Positions 35,955 to 44,502 are shown, numbered from the stretch's first letter. The stretch: 64,000 nucleotides of DNA from a bacterium (GCA_023144005.1 JAGLGN010000030.1:1-64000), one strand, 5' to 3'. A program made the numbers and translations. Notes: generated from the sequence alone by a model not told the origin.

Positions 35955-36387
35955 GATCCAGCTTTTAGAACACGGTAAGGAACTTCCCTTACCGCAATAT
36001 GAGACCCCCGGTTCATCGGGGGTCGATCTGGCTGCTGCGATATATGATGACATTATCATTGAGCCGGGCAAGCGTGAGATCATCCCAACAGGAATGAAGA
36101 TGCAGATTCCATTAGGATGGGAGATGCAGGTACGCCCGCGCTCCGGCCTCGCCTTCAAAAGCGGCCTTACAGTATTAAATACACCGGGTACGGTGGATTC
36201 CGATTACAGGGGCGAGGTCAAGGTGATACTTTATAATTCATCCGAGCTGCCCTTTACGGTTATCAGAGGAATGCGCATAGCCCAAGGAGTATTTTCACAG
36301 GTAATTCAGGTAGAGATGGAGATATCTGAAGAGGAATTGGAGCAAACGCAAAGGGGGAGCGGTGGATTTGGACATACAGGCCATTGA
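35926..36387 (+). CDS. dut: Deoxyuridine 5'-triphosphate nucleotidohydrolase
   Basis: 153 residues of the trimeric dUTPase family with all five motifs: GVDLAA (motif 1), VRPRSGLA (2), VLNTPGTVDSDYRGE (3), RGMRIAQGVF (4) and GSGGFGHTG (5). It hydrolyses dUTP to dUMP and pyrophosphate, keeping uracil out of DNA. The start lies within the end of pnp, a 29-nt overlap in another frame, and its end overlaps tsaB by 26 nt. Confidence 0.95.
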   Translation: MEKRDRIKVRIQLLEHGKELPLPQYETPGSSGVDLAAAIYDDIIIEPGKREIIPTGMKMQIPLGWEMQVRPRSGLAFKSGLTVLNTPGTVDSDYRGEVKVILYNSSELPFTVIRGMRIAQGVFSQVIQVEMEISEEELEQTQRGSGGFGHTGH

Positions 36388-36982
36388 CAACATCCTTTTT
36401 CTTGACACATCTTTGCCGTATTTTTCGGCATCCTTCAGAAGAAACGGAAAAATACATTCCATAAGAGAGTCCTTGGACTCATCACATTCGATAGGTTTGG
36501 AGGGCAGGCTGAACCGCTTCCTTGCCGATGCGGATACTTCTCTCGATGATATTGAGAACCTTGTTTATAATATGGGCCCCGGGTCCTTTACAGGGCTCAG
36601 GATCGGCGCGGCATTTCTTTCCGGATTAAGTGCGTCGACAAATGCCGTACTTTACGGCGTAGATCTGTATTCGGTCGTCATGTCCAACCTTCTGGGCGAG
36701 GATGATGCGGTGTATATCAGAAATTCAAAGAAGAGGGAATTCTACATGCTTACACGGGAAATGGCGGACTTTCAGCTGATCTCCCTTCAGAAACTGACAG
36801 ATGACCCCGCATTCAGGGATAGAACAATAATGTATGAAGGGACATTTTCATATCCCGAACTGCCACTTACGCCCGTTGCGATCCACCCTAAAATGTTTTT
36901 CACGGATGGAGTTATTATAAAAAAGGTTGAAAAAGGAAGGATAATCTTTTATTATATTAATGACCCCGACATAAGGAAGTAA
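36362..36982 (+). CDS. tsaB: tRNA threonylcarbamoyladenosine biosynthesis protein TsaB
   Basis: 206 residues of the ASKHA-fold TsaB family. ILFLDTSLPYFSAS at the N-terminus and NLVYNMGPGSFTGLRIG near residue 65 are the hallmark segments. TsaB is the non-catalytic partner that dimerises with TsaD during t6A synthesis for tRNAs reading ANN codons. The C-terminal half is short and divergent, as is common. The start is GTG at 36362 within the end of dut. Confidence 0.88.
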   Translation: MDLDIQAIDNILFLDTSLPYFSASFRRNGKIHSIRESLDSSHSIGLEGRLNRFLADADTSLDDIENLVYNMGPGSFTGLRIGAAFLSGLSASTNAVLYGVDLYSVVMSNLLGEDDAVYIRNSKKREFYMLTREMADFQLISLQKLTDDPAFRDRTIMYEGTFSYPELPLTPVAIHPKMFFTDGVIIKKVEKGRIIFYYINDPDIRK

Positions 36983-36983
36983 T

Positions 36984-37742
36984 ATGAAAAGATCCTTTAT
37001 TCTCTTATTGATCGTATTATTCTCAGTAAATCTTTTATCACAGGAATGCACTATCCGGAAGAACCCGTATTTTTCCGGTAGCCTATCCTGGTATTATCCC
37101 GGACTAGGGCAGGCATATAATGGAAAACTCCTGAAAGGCGCCCTGTTTCTGACACTTGAGCTGGGCTCCCTTTACACTGCGATCAATTTGGTCAGCGACC
37201 TGACATTCAGATTGGAGGAAGGTGTAATAGTAAATCCTCATAGTGATATCACGCGCGGCAACAGAAATATTGCCATCGGCCTCGCCGTAGGCGCGACATT
37301 GCTCCATATATACAATATCTACGATGCTATTAGTGATTCAATGAAATTCAATCTGAGGAACGCCTCTTCATTAAAGAGTGAGAGCCCGGACCCGTTCTTT
37401 CTGGCTGTTTCTTCCTATTTGATGCCGGGTACGGGGCAGATGTTCAACGGCAGCTTCAGAAAAGGTTCTGAACTTCTCTTTTATCAGCTTCTATTCAAGG
37501 TTTGGAAGGTATATATCGACTACGATCTTCGGAATCGATACTCTCCTGAAGATAGCGCTTTGAATTGGCTTGATTTGAATCAAAATGATCGAGTTACCAT
37601 AATCGCATATTACGCAATGAACTCTTTCTTCAGGATCTATTCAGCGTACGATGCGTATATCGGCGGTCACAAAAAAGTGGAGATCCTGATGATGGAGGAC
37701 TCGAGGAAGAATCTTCTTCTGGGGCTCGGAGTTAAATTTTGA
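36984..37742 (+). CDS. Secreted/membrane protein with a duplicated Gly-Gln motif (DUF5683-like)
   Basis: 252 residues with a signal peptide (1-20). Two related segments occur, WYYPGLGQAYNGKLLKGALF near residue 34 and YLMPGTGQMFNGSFRKGSEL near 148. Each is followed by hydrophobic stretches, giving three or four membrane spans. This P-G-x-G-Q-x-[YF]-N-G-x3-[KR]-G pattern is found in DUF5683-like envelope proteins. The internal duplication suggests a two-fold membrane domain; function is unknown. It starts one base after tsaB and overlaps the DUF4390-like gene by 4 nt. Confidence 0.6.
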   Translation: MKRSFILLLIVLFSVNLLSQECTIRKNPYFSGSLSWYYPGLGQAYNGKLLKGALFLTLELGSLYTAINLVSDLTFRLEEGVIVNPHSDITRGNRNIAIGLAVGATLLHIYNIYDAISDSMKFNLRNASSLKSESPDPFFLAVSSYLMPGTGQMFNGSFRKGSELLFYQLLFKVWKVYIDYDLRNRYSPEDSALNWLDLNQNDRVTIIAYYAMNSFFRIYSAYDAYIGGHKKVEILMMEDSRKNLLLGLGVKF

Positions 37743-38233
37743 AAAGTCTCCTTGCGGCCTTCCTTCTGCTTCTGGCGGTTTCGATCTTTTCTGCGGAGGC
37801 CTCTGTAATGATCTCTCCGTATGATGACCACATCGAAATATCCGTTACATTACAAGATTTTATTTCTCAGGATATCGAGGCCTCATTGCAGGCAGGAGAA
37901 GGGGTTATCATCACATATGAGTTCTTCAAGAAGGGTTTTCTTTCTAAAAAAGTGTACAGCACTCAAAAAGTAGAGTTCAAATACGATATTCTCAATAATA
38001 AATTCTCACTCAAGACCGGAGGTGAGGTGCTTTACTTCAAGAATTTCGATGACCTGGTGGATGAAGTGGCTACTTTCCAGGCATCCTTTGACCGCGAGAT
38101 ATTTGAAAAGGAACGTATATTCTGCCGTGTTCATGTAAAGGGAATGTCCGTGGTAGGGGTATTCGCTATTATTTATAAGGTATTCTTTGACCTGAATTAC
38201 TCTATGGAATTTCTTCTGGAGAAAAAGCTTTGA
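37739..38233 (+). CDS. DUF4390-like secreted protein
   Basis: 164 residues with a signal peptide (about 1-20) and a beta-rich mature part. The pattern VTLQDFISQDIEASLQAGEGV followed by ITYEFF resembles DUF4390, a family often encoded next to NtrY-type sensor kinases. That adjacency is preserved here: the kinase gene follows with a 4-nt TTGA overlap. It may serve as a periplasmic partner of the kinase; this is inference. The start is TTG at 37739, coupled to the preceding stop. Confidence 0.65.
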   Translation: MKSLLAAFLLLLAVSIFSAEASVMISPYDDHIEISVTLQDFISQDIEASLQAGEGVIITYEFFKKGFLSKKVYSTQKVEFKYDILNNKFSLKTGGEVLYFKNFDDLVDEVATFQASFDREIFEKERIFCRVHVKGMSVVGVFAIIYKVFFDLNYSMEFLLEKKL

Positions 38234-40143
38234 AAGGAACACGAAGAAATCTGATATATCTCATTTTCATAATTGTCATGTTCGCGGTCTTCATCGTATT
38301 TTCTCTCAGAACCTTATCTGAGCTGCAGGGAGAGAGCCGGATCACTACCGTTTACATAGTATTTCAGCTTCTAGCCCTCTTCGTTTTCATCTTCTCATTT
38401 CTATTTGTTGCTCTGAAGGGCGCATTGTACTTTTTTAATGAAAAAAGCAAAAAATCATTTAAAGACAGAAGCATACGCTCTAAATTCTTTGTAATAATCT
38501 TAATGGTCGTTATATTCATCTCCGTTCCTCAAATAATCTTTAATGTTCTATTCACAAATAATCTTCTGAATCAATGGGGAGGGAAATTGTTTCGAGATAC
38601 TATCGATGCGGGTGTTGAGTATTCCAGGTATGTGATATCACAGAAAGTCCGCACGGCTCACATCTGGATCGATAAATTGCCCGAAGAGGATCTCAAAGAG
38701 CTGGAGATCAGAAAGAACGCGGGAGAAGAGGAATTAAAAGCGGGTGAAAGCCTTTACCTTGAGGACCGCATACTCTTCAATAAGGGCGGTATTGTCTGGG
38801 AGATCACTCTTTCTGAGGAGGAGAAGAATTTCTTATACAATGTAAATGAAACGCATAACCGATTTTTCAAGGATTCACTTTTTCGCAAAAAGGCCTCTCA
38901 GATCTTTGCGATAATCTCCATCTTCATCATCTCTGTGTTTATTTTTGTGCTTTCCTTCTGGATCGCGGGATTTCTGGGGAAGGACCTTATTCTGCCCATT
39001 GAAAATCTCATGTTGGGCACGGAAGAGCTCAAAAGGGGAAATTACCGTTTCAAGATACAGAAAACTTCTGAAGACGAGCTTGGGGTCTTGATAGATAATT
39101 TCAATAAGATGTCATCAATAATTCAAACCGCGAGGGACGAGCAGAGCAAGTTAAATGAAAATCTGCAGACGGAGCGGGATTTCCAGAATGCCATCCTTAC
39201 TTCTGTCACAACCGGTATCGGCATTATTTCCGCTAAAGGGGACATGATCTTCAAGAATCCTTCTTTGGAAGCAATTCTGCAGGAATTGGAATCGCCGGAA
39301 GAACTTGAGAAGTCCATTTCCAAGATGCTTTCCGACAAGGATGAAACCCTGCTCAAGAAACGGATAAGGATAGGAGATATTTTTCTTTCGATCAATATCT
39401 TGAATTTTCGATCTGGCAAGTCGGAGAAACTGCTTATAGTCGATGATTTCACCGAGATACTCAATCTTCGCCGCGCCGAGATATGGCAGGCAATGGCGAG
39501 GAAATTAATGCATGAACTGAAGAACCCGCTCACTCCAATATCGCTGGCCATTGACCGTTTGCGCCGAAAGCGCTCACAGGATCCGGATGGTTTTGAGAAG
39601 ATCTTTGACGAGAATACCGCTATTATCAAGGAAGAAATAGACAGATTATCGAAACTGCTGAAACACTTCAATGATTTCGCGAAACTTCCCGCGCCTCATC
39701 TCAAGAAAATGTCGCTTGACAAATTATTGGGAGATCTTATTAAACTCTATTCGGATAAGGAAGACAAAAATGTCTCTATTCACCTCCGTACAGAGGCTGA
39801 TGATGCGATGATAGAAGGTGATCAGATCCTTCTTAAGCAGCTTTTTGTGAATCTGCTCAATAATTCCCTTGATTCCTTTAAGGGGGGAAAGGGGGCGATC
39901 AATATTATCATCAAGGGCGATGAGAGAACTGTGTATGTTGAATTTTCTGATAATGGCATAGGAATAGCTAAAAAAGACCTTGATAAGATCTGGGATATAT
40001 ATTTTTCAGGAAAAAAATCGGGCACCGGCCTTGGCTTAACAATGGTGCAAAGGATCATTGAAGATCATAGCGGCAGGATCAGTGTAAGATCATCGCTGAA
40101 GACCGGCACCGTATTCGATATCGAATTCAGGAGAAGGCAGTGA
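38230..40143 (+). CDS. NtrY-like membrane sensor histidine kinase
   Basis: 637 residues. Three N-terminal spans (about 8-28, 37-62, 82-108) and one more near 220-248 bracket a periplasmic region. A HAMP domain (about 250-300) and a PAS-like segment (about 315-405) follow. The HisKA box MHELKNPLTPISLAIDRLR (His about 425) and HATPase motifs (NLLNNSLDS, FSDNGIGI, GTGLGLTMV) are complete. The HELKNPLTPI form is typical of NtrY. No response regulator is adjacent; comF follows instead of ntrX, so its partner must lie elsewhere. The start is TTG coupled to the upstream stop. Confidence 0.88.
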   Translation: MKGTRRNLIYLIFIIVMFAVFIVFSLRTLSELQGESRITTVYIVFQLLALFVFIFSFLFVALKGALYFFNEKSKKSFKDRSIRSKFFVIILMVVIFISVPQIIFNVLFTNNLLNQWGGKLFRDTIDAGVEYSRYVISQKVRTAHIWIDKLPEEDLKELEIRKNAGEEELKAGESLYLEDRILFNKGGIVWEITLSEEEKNFLYNVNETHNRFFKDSLFRKKASQIFAIISIFIISVFIFVLSFWIAGFLGKDLILPIENLMLGTEELKRGNYRFKIQKTSEDELGVLIDNFNKMSSIIQTARDEQSKLNENLQTERDFQNAILTSVTTGIGIISAKGDMIFKNPSLEAILQELESPEELEKSISKMLSDKDETLLKKRIRIGDIFLSINILNFRSGKSEKLLIVDDFTEILNLRRAEIWQAMARKLMHELKNPLTPISLAIDRLRRKRSQDPDGFEKIFDENTAIIKEEIDRLSKLLKHFNDFAKLPAPHLKKMSLDKLLGDLIKLYSDKEDKNVSIHLRTEADDAMIEGDQILLKQLFVNLLNNSLDSFKGGKGAINIIIKGDERTVYVEFSDNGIGIAKKDLDKIWDIYFSGKKSGTGLGLTMVQRIIEDHSGRISVRSSLKTGTVFDIEFRRRQ

Positions 40144-40793
40144 AATGCGCCCTTTGCGGCAAGAAAATGAAGATAAGATCTCCGTTTTGCCCTTCATGCA
40201 GCTCAAGATTGCTGCGTTCTCCGATATCCGCCTGTGAAAAATGTCATTGCGCGCTTTCTGGAAGAAGGAGGCTGTGTGAACAATGCAGGGGGCGGAAGAA
40301 TTACTTCGACGGATTTTACAATCTCGGTTATTACGCCAAGGGAATGGGAGAAATAATCAGGAAGGTAAAATTCAGAGAGGAGCGAAAACTTGCTTTGGGA
40401 TTGGGACGAATGATGGGGAAAATTCTAAAAAGAGAAAATAGAGAATACACTTATATAATTCCCATACCAATGTCACCGAAACGCTTTCATGAAAGGGGAT
40501 TCAATCAGGCATATGAGATCGCGAAAGGAGTAGCGAAAACCATGGGAGTGAAGCTCCGGGCAGATCTTCTGGAGAAGCGTGACACGATCGCCTTTGAGAA
40601 ATTGAATAGAGTTCAGCGCCGAAGGGAAGTAAAGAAAGCCTTCAAGAGCACAAAGAAGATAGACAAGGCCAAGGGAGCTTCTATCCTGCTTGTGGATGAT
40701 GTATTTACGACGGGAACTACGGTAAATGCTGTGGCGCATCTTCTAAAAACGGGTGGCGCCTTAATAGTTGACGCTGGAGTGATCGCAAGATGA
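40140..40793 (+). CDS. comF: ComF-family phosphoribosyltransferase-like protein
   Basis: 217 residues. An N-terminal double zinc ribbon (CALCGKKM, CPSC, CEKCHCALSG, CEQC) precedes a type I phosphoribosyltransferase domain with ILLVDDVFTTGTTVNA near residue 178, the PRPP-binding loop. IIPIPMSPKRFHERGFNQA near 102 is the family signature. ComF supports natural transformation, helping handle incoming single-stranded DNA. This fits with the ComEA- and ComEC-like genes at the end of the window. The start is GTG, overlapping the kinase stop. Confidence 0.9.
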   Translation: MKCALCGKKMKIRSPFCPSCSSRLLRSPISACEKCHCALSGRRRLCEQCRGRKNYFDGFYNLGYYAKGMGEIIRKVKFREERKLALGLGRMMGKILKRENREYTYIIPIPMSPKRFHERGFNQAYEIAKGVAKTMGVKLRADLLEKRDTIAFEKLNRVQRRREVKKAFKSTKKIDKAKGASILLVDDVFTTGTTVNAVAHLLKTGGALIVDAGVIAR

Positions 40794-41917
40794 AAAAACG
40801 TATCTATGTGATATATGCTTCCTCTGAATGGCGTTCGGAAGGACTTCTAAATGTTCATCATTACTCAAGATGCCTCTCAAAAAGAGGCGCGGATGTGATA
40901 TTTGTCGAAAGTATAGGATTACGAAAACCGTCGATATCCAGAAGCGGACATGACAAGAAGAGGGTATTTTCACGCCTTCTGCGGCTTCTCTTTCATCCAT
41001 TACGGAGAGAAGGCAATATACGCATCTTGACACCGCTTTATTATCCCGGCCCTCTTCAGGGTATTTTCTTTTCGCTTCTTAGATCAAGACTTGCGGCAAT
41101 GACAAGGGGATACGAAAGGATCGACTGGGTATTTCTTCCTTCCTTCGCTCCCGTCATACGCAAGGCCGGCGCGATCATTTATCATGCTGTGGATAATTAT
41201 TCAGCGAATCCCGGGGTCATACCGGAAGATGTAATGAATGTAGAGAGGCATATGTGTGCCAAGGCGGATCTTATTTTCTGTACATGCTCAAAGATCAAAG
41301 ACCTTTTAATAAAACGATACGGAGCCACGGATATAACTGTACTTGCGAACGATGTTGTGGATAGTGCAAGCCGGGATAAATGTGATTTGAACGATGAGTT
41401 CCTTCATCCCTCACTTGTTTATGCCGGCAATATCGCGAAATATAAGATCGATATTGACCTCATCATTGAGCTTTCCCGAAAAAATCCGGGGACGCATTTC
41501 TATTTTGCCGGCCCACGCGGTAAAGGGGAAGAGGACGCTCAGATGAATGGGCTGGAGCCAGCAGAGAATATTCATTTTCTTCCGTCCGTACCTCATGGGC
41601 AGTTGACGGGCTTTCTGCGCAAATTCAATGCCGGCTTCCTTCCTTATCTATTGAACGAGAGCACATCATATTCTTTTCCGATGAAATACATGGAGTATAT
41701 CAAGGCCGGCCTTCCGGTCTGGTCGACCGCTATGCCTTGTCTTTTAAAAATGCCGTTCATCTCTTATATCGGCTCTGAGCCGATCAAGATCAAAGAACCG
41801 GATAATGAGCTCAAGCGCGAGATGGAAGAATATTGCAGCGACAGAAGCTGGACATCCCGTATAGATGATCTTGTGAGTATCATAGATTCCCACCTCGATA
41901 AGAGGTATGCGGAATGA
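40790..41917 (+). CDS. Glycosyltransferase, GT4-like
   Basis: 375 residues with a GT-B layout. The N-terminus has SSEWRSEGLLNVHHYSRCL and the domain linker IIYHAVDNYSANPGV. The donor domain has SLVYAGNIAKYKIDIDLI near 205 and FPMKYMEYIKAGLPVWST near 300, close to TuaH/WbpL-associated transferases. The KYMEY...GLPV segment replaces the common EGFGLPxLE. It probably transfers a sugar in surface-glycan synthesis, although it lies outside the polysaccharide operon. It overlaps comF (ATGA) and the DjlA-like gene. Confidence 0.78.
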   Translation: MKKRIYVIYASSEWRSEGLLNVHHYSRCLSKRGADVIFVESIGLRKPSISRSGHDKKRVFSRLLRLLFHPLRREGNIRILTPLYYPGPLQGIFFSLLRSRLAAMTRGYERIDWVFLPSFAPVIRKAGAIIYHAVDNYSANPGVIPEDVMNVERHMCAKADLIFCTCSKIKDLLIKRYGATDITVLANDVVDSASRDKCDLNDEFLHPSLVYAGNIAKYKIDIDLIIELSRKNPGTHFYFAGPRGKGEEDAQMNGLEPAENIHFLPSVPHGQLTGFLRKFNAGFLPYLLNESTSYSFPMKYMEYIKAGLPVWSTAMPCLLKMPFISYIGSEPIKIKEPDNELKREMEEYCSDRSWTSRIDDLVSIIDSHLDKRYAE

Positions 41918-42699
41918 TCCTTCACTGCGGTTCTATTCTCTGGGGCGCAATAATCGGTTTTGCTTTGACCGGAGGTAATATTATCGGCGGTATTGTGGGA
42001 GGCATCATCGGCGGGAGTCTTGACGGATATGCGAGCCGCCGAAAACAAAGTAATTACTCCGGTTCATCTTTTGATTCGGGGAAGAGAATAATCGCGATAA
42101 ATTCGCTGACGGACCTGATGATGATAATTGCCGGTGCAGACAATGTGTATCATGAAGCCGAAATGGCCTCATTTATCTCATTTATGGTAAATTCCGGATT
42201 TACTCCGCAGGAAATGGTGATGATACGGCAGCGGATAGAGGAATTCAAGAGATTTCCAAAGGAGATCGACCAGGTATGCCGTTTAGTTAATTCTACCTTC
42301 AATTACACAATGCGCCTGGTAATCCTGGAGATGCTGTTCGGTGTTGCTCTTGCTGACGGAAGTATTTCTGATGTAGAATTGAAAAAGATACGGCAGGCAG
42401 CGAGCCTCATGGGCATCAGGCGGGATGATTACTTCAGGGCGAAGGGACAATTCATCCGCGGTTCGTATCAGGGCGGCTCACAGAGCACTTATAAGAAGCG
42501 AACCGATTTCGACCCATATGCGGAATTCGGCCTTGCTCCCGGTGCTTCAATAGCAGAGATCAAATCAACTTACAGGAAACTGGTGAAAAAGTACCATCCT
42601 GATAAGGTCTCTCATCTTGGGGAAGAATTCCGAAAAAGGGCCGAGGAAAGGATGAAAAGAATAAATCAGGCATATATCCTTCTCGGGGGCCGCAATTGA
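41914..42699 (+). CDS. DjlA-like TerB/J-domain co-chaperone
   Basis: 261 residues. The N-terminal glycine-zipper segment (ITGF-like, about 8-36, GGNIIGGIVGGIIGG) should insert in the membrane. A TerB-like helical domain (about 60-165) and a C-terminal J domain (about 195-258) follow, with the HPD motif in KKYHPDKVS. J domains stimulate the ATPase of DnaK, so this is probably a membrane-tethered Hsp70 partner. The 3' end and the following gene's start lie in a ~76-bp duplicated block (42652-42727 and 42757-42832). Confidence 0.88.
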   Translation: MILHCGSILWGAIIGFALTGGNIIGGIVGGIIGGSLDGYASRRKQSNYSGSSFDSGKRIIAINSLTDLMMIIAGADNVYHEAEMASFISFMVNSGFTPQEMVMIRQRIEEFKRFPKEIDQVCRLVNSTFNYTMRLVILEMLFGVALADGSISDVELKKIRQAASLMGIRRDDYFRAKGQFIRGSYQGGSQSTYKKRTDFDPYAEFGLAPGASIAEIKSTYRKLVKKYHPDKVSHLGEEFRKRAEERMKRINQAYILLGGRN

Positions 42700-42832
42700 T
42701 CAAAGGCAATCAAAAGGCCTATATTTTGAGTGTTCAGCTCCATAAATCCGATGATAATGGAAAGAATAAATAAGGCCGATATACTTCTCGGAGGTCACAA
42801 TTGATCAAAGGCAATCAAAAGGCCTATGTTCT
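42652..42832. repeat. Tandem duplication of a gene junction
   Basis: The block 42652-42727 (last codons of the DjlA-like gene plus first codons of the transporter) recurs at 42757-42832, 105 bp downstream. The second copy still reads MERINKADILLGGHN then stop, matching the DjlA-like C-terminus MKRINQAYILLGGRN. The first copy carries a broken 25-codon start of the transporter (TTG 42696 to TAA 42773). Copies differ at roughly a dozen positions, so the event is not recent. Confidence 0.85.
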
Positions 42833-43673
42833 GGCGTTTATTGCTGTAATATTCTGGTCAACCGCAGCCACGGCATTCAAATTGACCTTGATCCACATGA
42901 CACCCGAAGGAATCCTTTTTATCGCATCCTCGGCATCTGCGCTCGTCATGTTCATCATCGTGCTGCTCAAGGGGCATTTCCTCAGTTTATTCGACAGGAA
43001 ATACCTGATGAGGTCACTTCTGGCGGGAGCCATAAACCCCTTTTTTTACTATTTGATCCTTTTTAAGGCCTATGACATGCTTCCTGCTCAGACCGCATTG
43101 GTGTTGAACTATACCTGGCCGATGGTCATAGCTCTGCTTTCCATACCTTTTCTGAAACAGAAATTACCCTTCAGGACCCTGATCGCGCTGACGGCTGGAC
43201 TGATCGGAGTGGGTACGGTAGTAGGAGGTATCTCATTTACCGGCGGTTTCAAACCGGTCCTTCTTCTGCCGATATTATCAAGCGTATTCTGGGGAGTGTA
43301 TTGGATGTTGAACATCCGCGATAAAAGGCCCGATTCAGTGAAATTGTTCATGGGATTTTTCATGGGAAGCATTCTTTCCCTCTTGTATCTTCTTTTTTCA
43401 GGCGGAATGAAAGGGTTTACATTGCCAGGTATATTGGGAAGTTGTTATATAGGCATCTTCGAAATGGGATTGGCTTTTTTTATATGGCTGAAGGCCTTGA
43501 AAACAGCGGACCGCACTTCCAGGGTGTCTTCGGTCGTTTACCTGGCGCCATTGATATCTCTGCTGATCATTAATACGGTGTTGGGCGAAAGGATAAAAAG
43601 TTACACATTGATAGGATTATTGCTTATTGTCGGTGGAATTTTATTGGATAGCAAGGTGTGTTCTGATTCATAA
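42801..43673 (+). CDS. DMT-superfamily (EamA) transporter
   Basis: 290 residues with ten predicted membrane spans in two EamA halves. The N-terminal AVIFWSTAATAFKLTL and the first-repeat segment ALVLNYTWPMVIALLSIPFL are characteristic. Members export amino acids or other small metabolites; the substrate is unknown. The start is TTG at 42801 after GGAGG (42790-42794). A duplicated but truncated copy of this start lies at 42696. The last codons overlap GTGTTCTGATTCATAAA, similar to a sequence at 264-280. Confidence 0.88.
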   Translation: MIKGNQKAYVLAFIAVIFWSTAATAFKLTLIHMTPEGILFIASSASALVMFIIVLLKGHFLSLFDRKYLMRSLLAGAINPFFYYLILFKAYDMLPAQTALVLNYTWPMVIALLSIPFLKQKLPFRTLIALTAGLIGVGTVVGGISFTGGFKPVLLLPILSSVFWGVYWMLNIRDKRPDSVKLFMGFFMGSILSLLYLLFSGGMKGFTLPGILGSCYIGIFEMGLAFFIWLKALKTADRTSRVSSVVYLAPLISLLIINTVLGERIKSYTLIGLLLIVGGILLDSKVCSDS

Positions 43674-43691
43674 ACACGATAGGAGGACGGA

Positions 43692-44072
43692 ATGAAGATG
43701 TTAATGCTGAGATTTGAGAAGTACGCATATTGGAAGGATGCTGATGACGGCCGTTTCGAAAAGGGGATAATAATATTTACTCATGCCGAGGAAAAGGATG
43801 AGGAAAATCTCGCTAAGGCCGTAACGAAGTATGTGAAGAATGTAAAATGGTTCGCCAGGAAATGGGAGAGCAATAGCGTCATCCTTCATTCTTTCTCACA
43901 TCTATCATCCTCGAAAGCGAGCTTTGAAACAGCCTGTGAGATAATCGACAAGGGAGCTCAGCGTTTGTCCGATGTCGGTATGGAAGTTATGAAAACACCG
44001 TATGGAAAAGTACTTAATTTCCAGATCGAATTGGATGATACGCCAATGGCTAGGGTTTTCAAGGAGTTCTGA
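43692..44072 (+). CDS. Free-standing threonyl-tRNA synthetase editing-domain protein
   Basis: 126 residues resembling the archaeal-type ThrRS N-terminal editing domain (DTD-like fold). The N-terminus MKMLMLRFEKYAYW, the central SVILHSFSHLSSSKASFETA and the C-terminal MKTPYGKVLNFQIELDDTPMAR match that family. In archaea this domain removes serine from mischarged tRNA-Thr; stand-alone bacterial copies are usually of unknown role. A trans-editing or D-aminoacyl-tRNA deacylase activity is plausible but unproven. A strong AGGAGG precedes the ATG. Confidence 0.8.
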   Translation: MKMLMLRFEKYAYWKDADDGRFEKGIIIFTHAEEKDEENLAKAVTKYVKNVKWFARKWESNSVILHSFSHLSSSKASFETACEIIDKGAQRLSDVGMEVMKTPYGKVLNFQIELDDTPMARVFKEF

Positions 44073-44087
44073 AAATAAAGAAAATAG

Positions 44088-44116
44088 TTGAAAAAACCAG
44101 CGATATTTGTTATAAA
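44088..44116 (+). promoter_or_regulatory. Promoter for the 44122 gene, leaderless layout
   Basis: TTGAAA (44088-44093), a 17-nt spacer and TATAAA (44111-44116), then five bases to the ATG at 44122. No ribosome binding site. Confidence 0.7.
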
Positions 44117-44121
44117 AGTAT

Positions 44122-44484
44122 ATGAGTTACAATACTACCGAAAACAATAAGAAAATTAGCGAGCTCGACCATCGTATCGAGAATATTGAAAAGACCGTGG
44201 ATAAGATCTATGGCCTCTTGAAAGGCGCTGATATAAATAAATTGAACAAGCTGATCTCTATGGTGCTTTATGACTATGAACAGAAAATGCGTTCGGAGGA
44301 GAAGGCCGACCGTATTATTAAATCATTCTTTAAGGGGCGTTTTCAAACCTGTCAGATATGCGGCAAATTCAAGTTTATCGAGGAATTAACCGATGGGCAC
44401 GCAGTTTGCGAGGCCTGTCATCATAAATATCTGGATAAGGATATTCCACTGGAAAAAGCGAAGCAATTAGAAAAAAATAAATAA
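44122..44484 (+). CDS. Small coiled-coil/zinc-ribbon protein, unknown function
   Basis: 120 residues. The N-terminal half is predicted coiled coil (about 8-45, SELDHRIENIEKTVDKIYGL). The C-terminal half has two Cys-x2-Cys knuckles, CQIC near residue 76 and CEAC near 97, forming a probable zinc ribbon. No family recognised. The ribbon resembles those used for nucleic-acid or protein contact, but nothing in the sequence fixes the role. It sits between the editing-domain gene and an aminotransferase gene (18-nt gap) and has its own leaderless-type promoter. Confidence 0.7.
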   Translation: MSYNTTENNKKISELDHRIENIEKTVDKIYGLLKGADINKLNKLISMVLYDYEQKMRSEEKADRIIKSFFKGRFQTCQICGKFKFIEELTDGHAVCEACHHKYLDKDIPLEKAKQLEKNK

Positions 44485-44502
44485 TTACTTTAAGGAGGTC
44501 TT

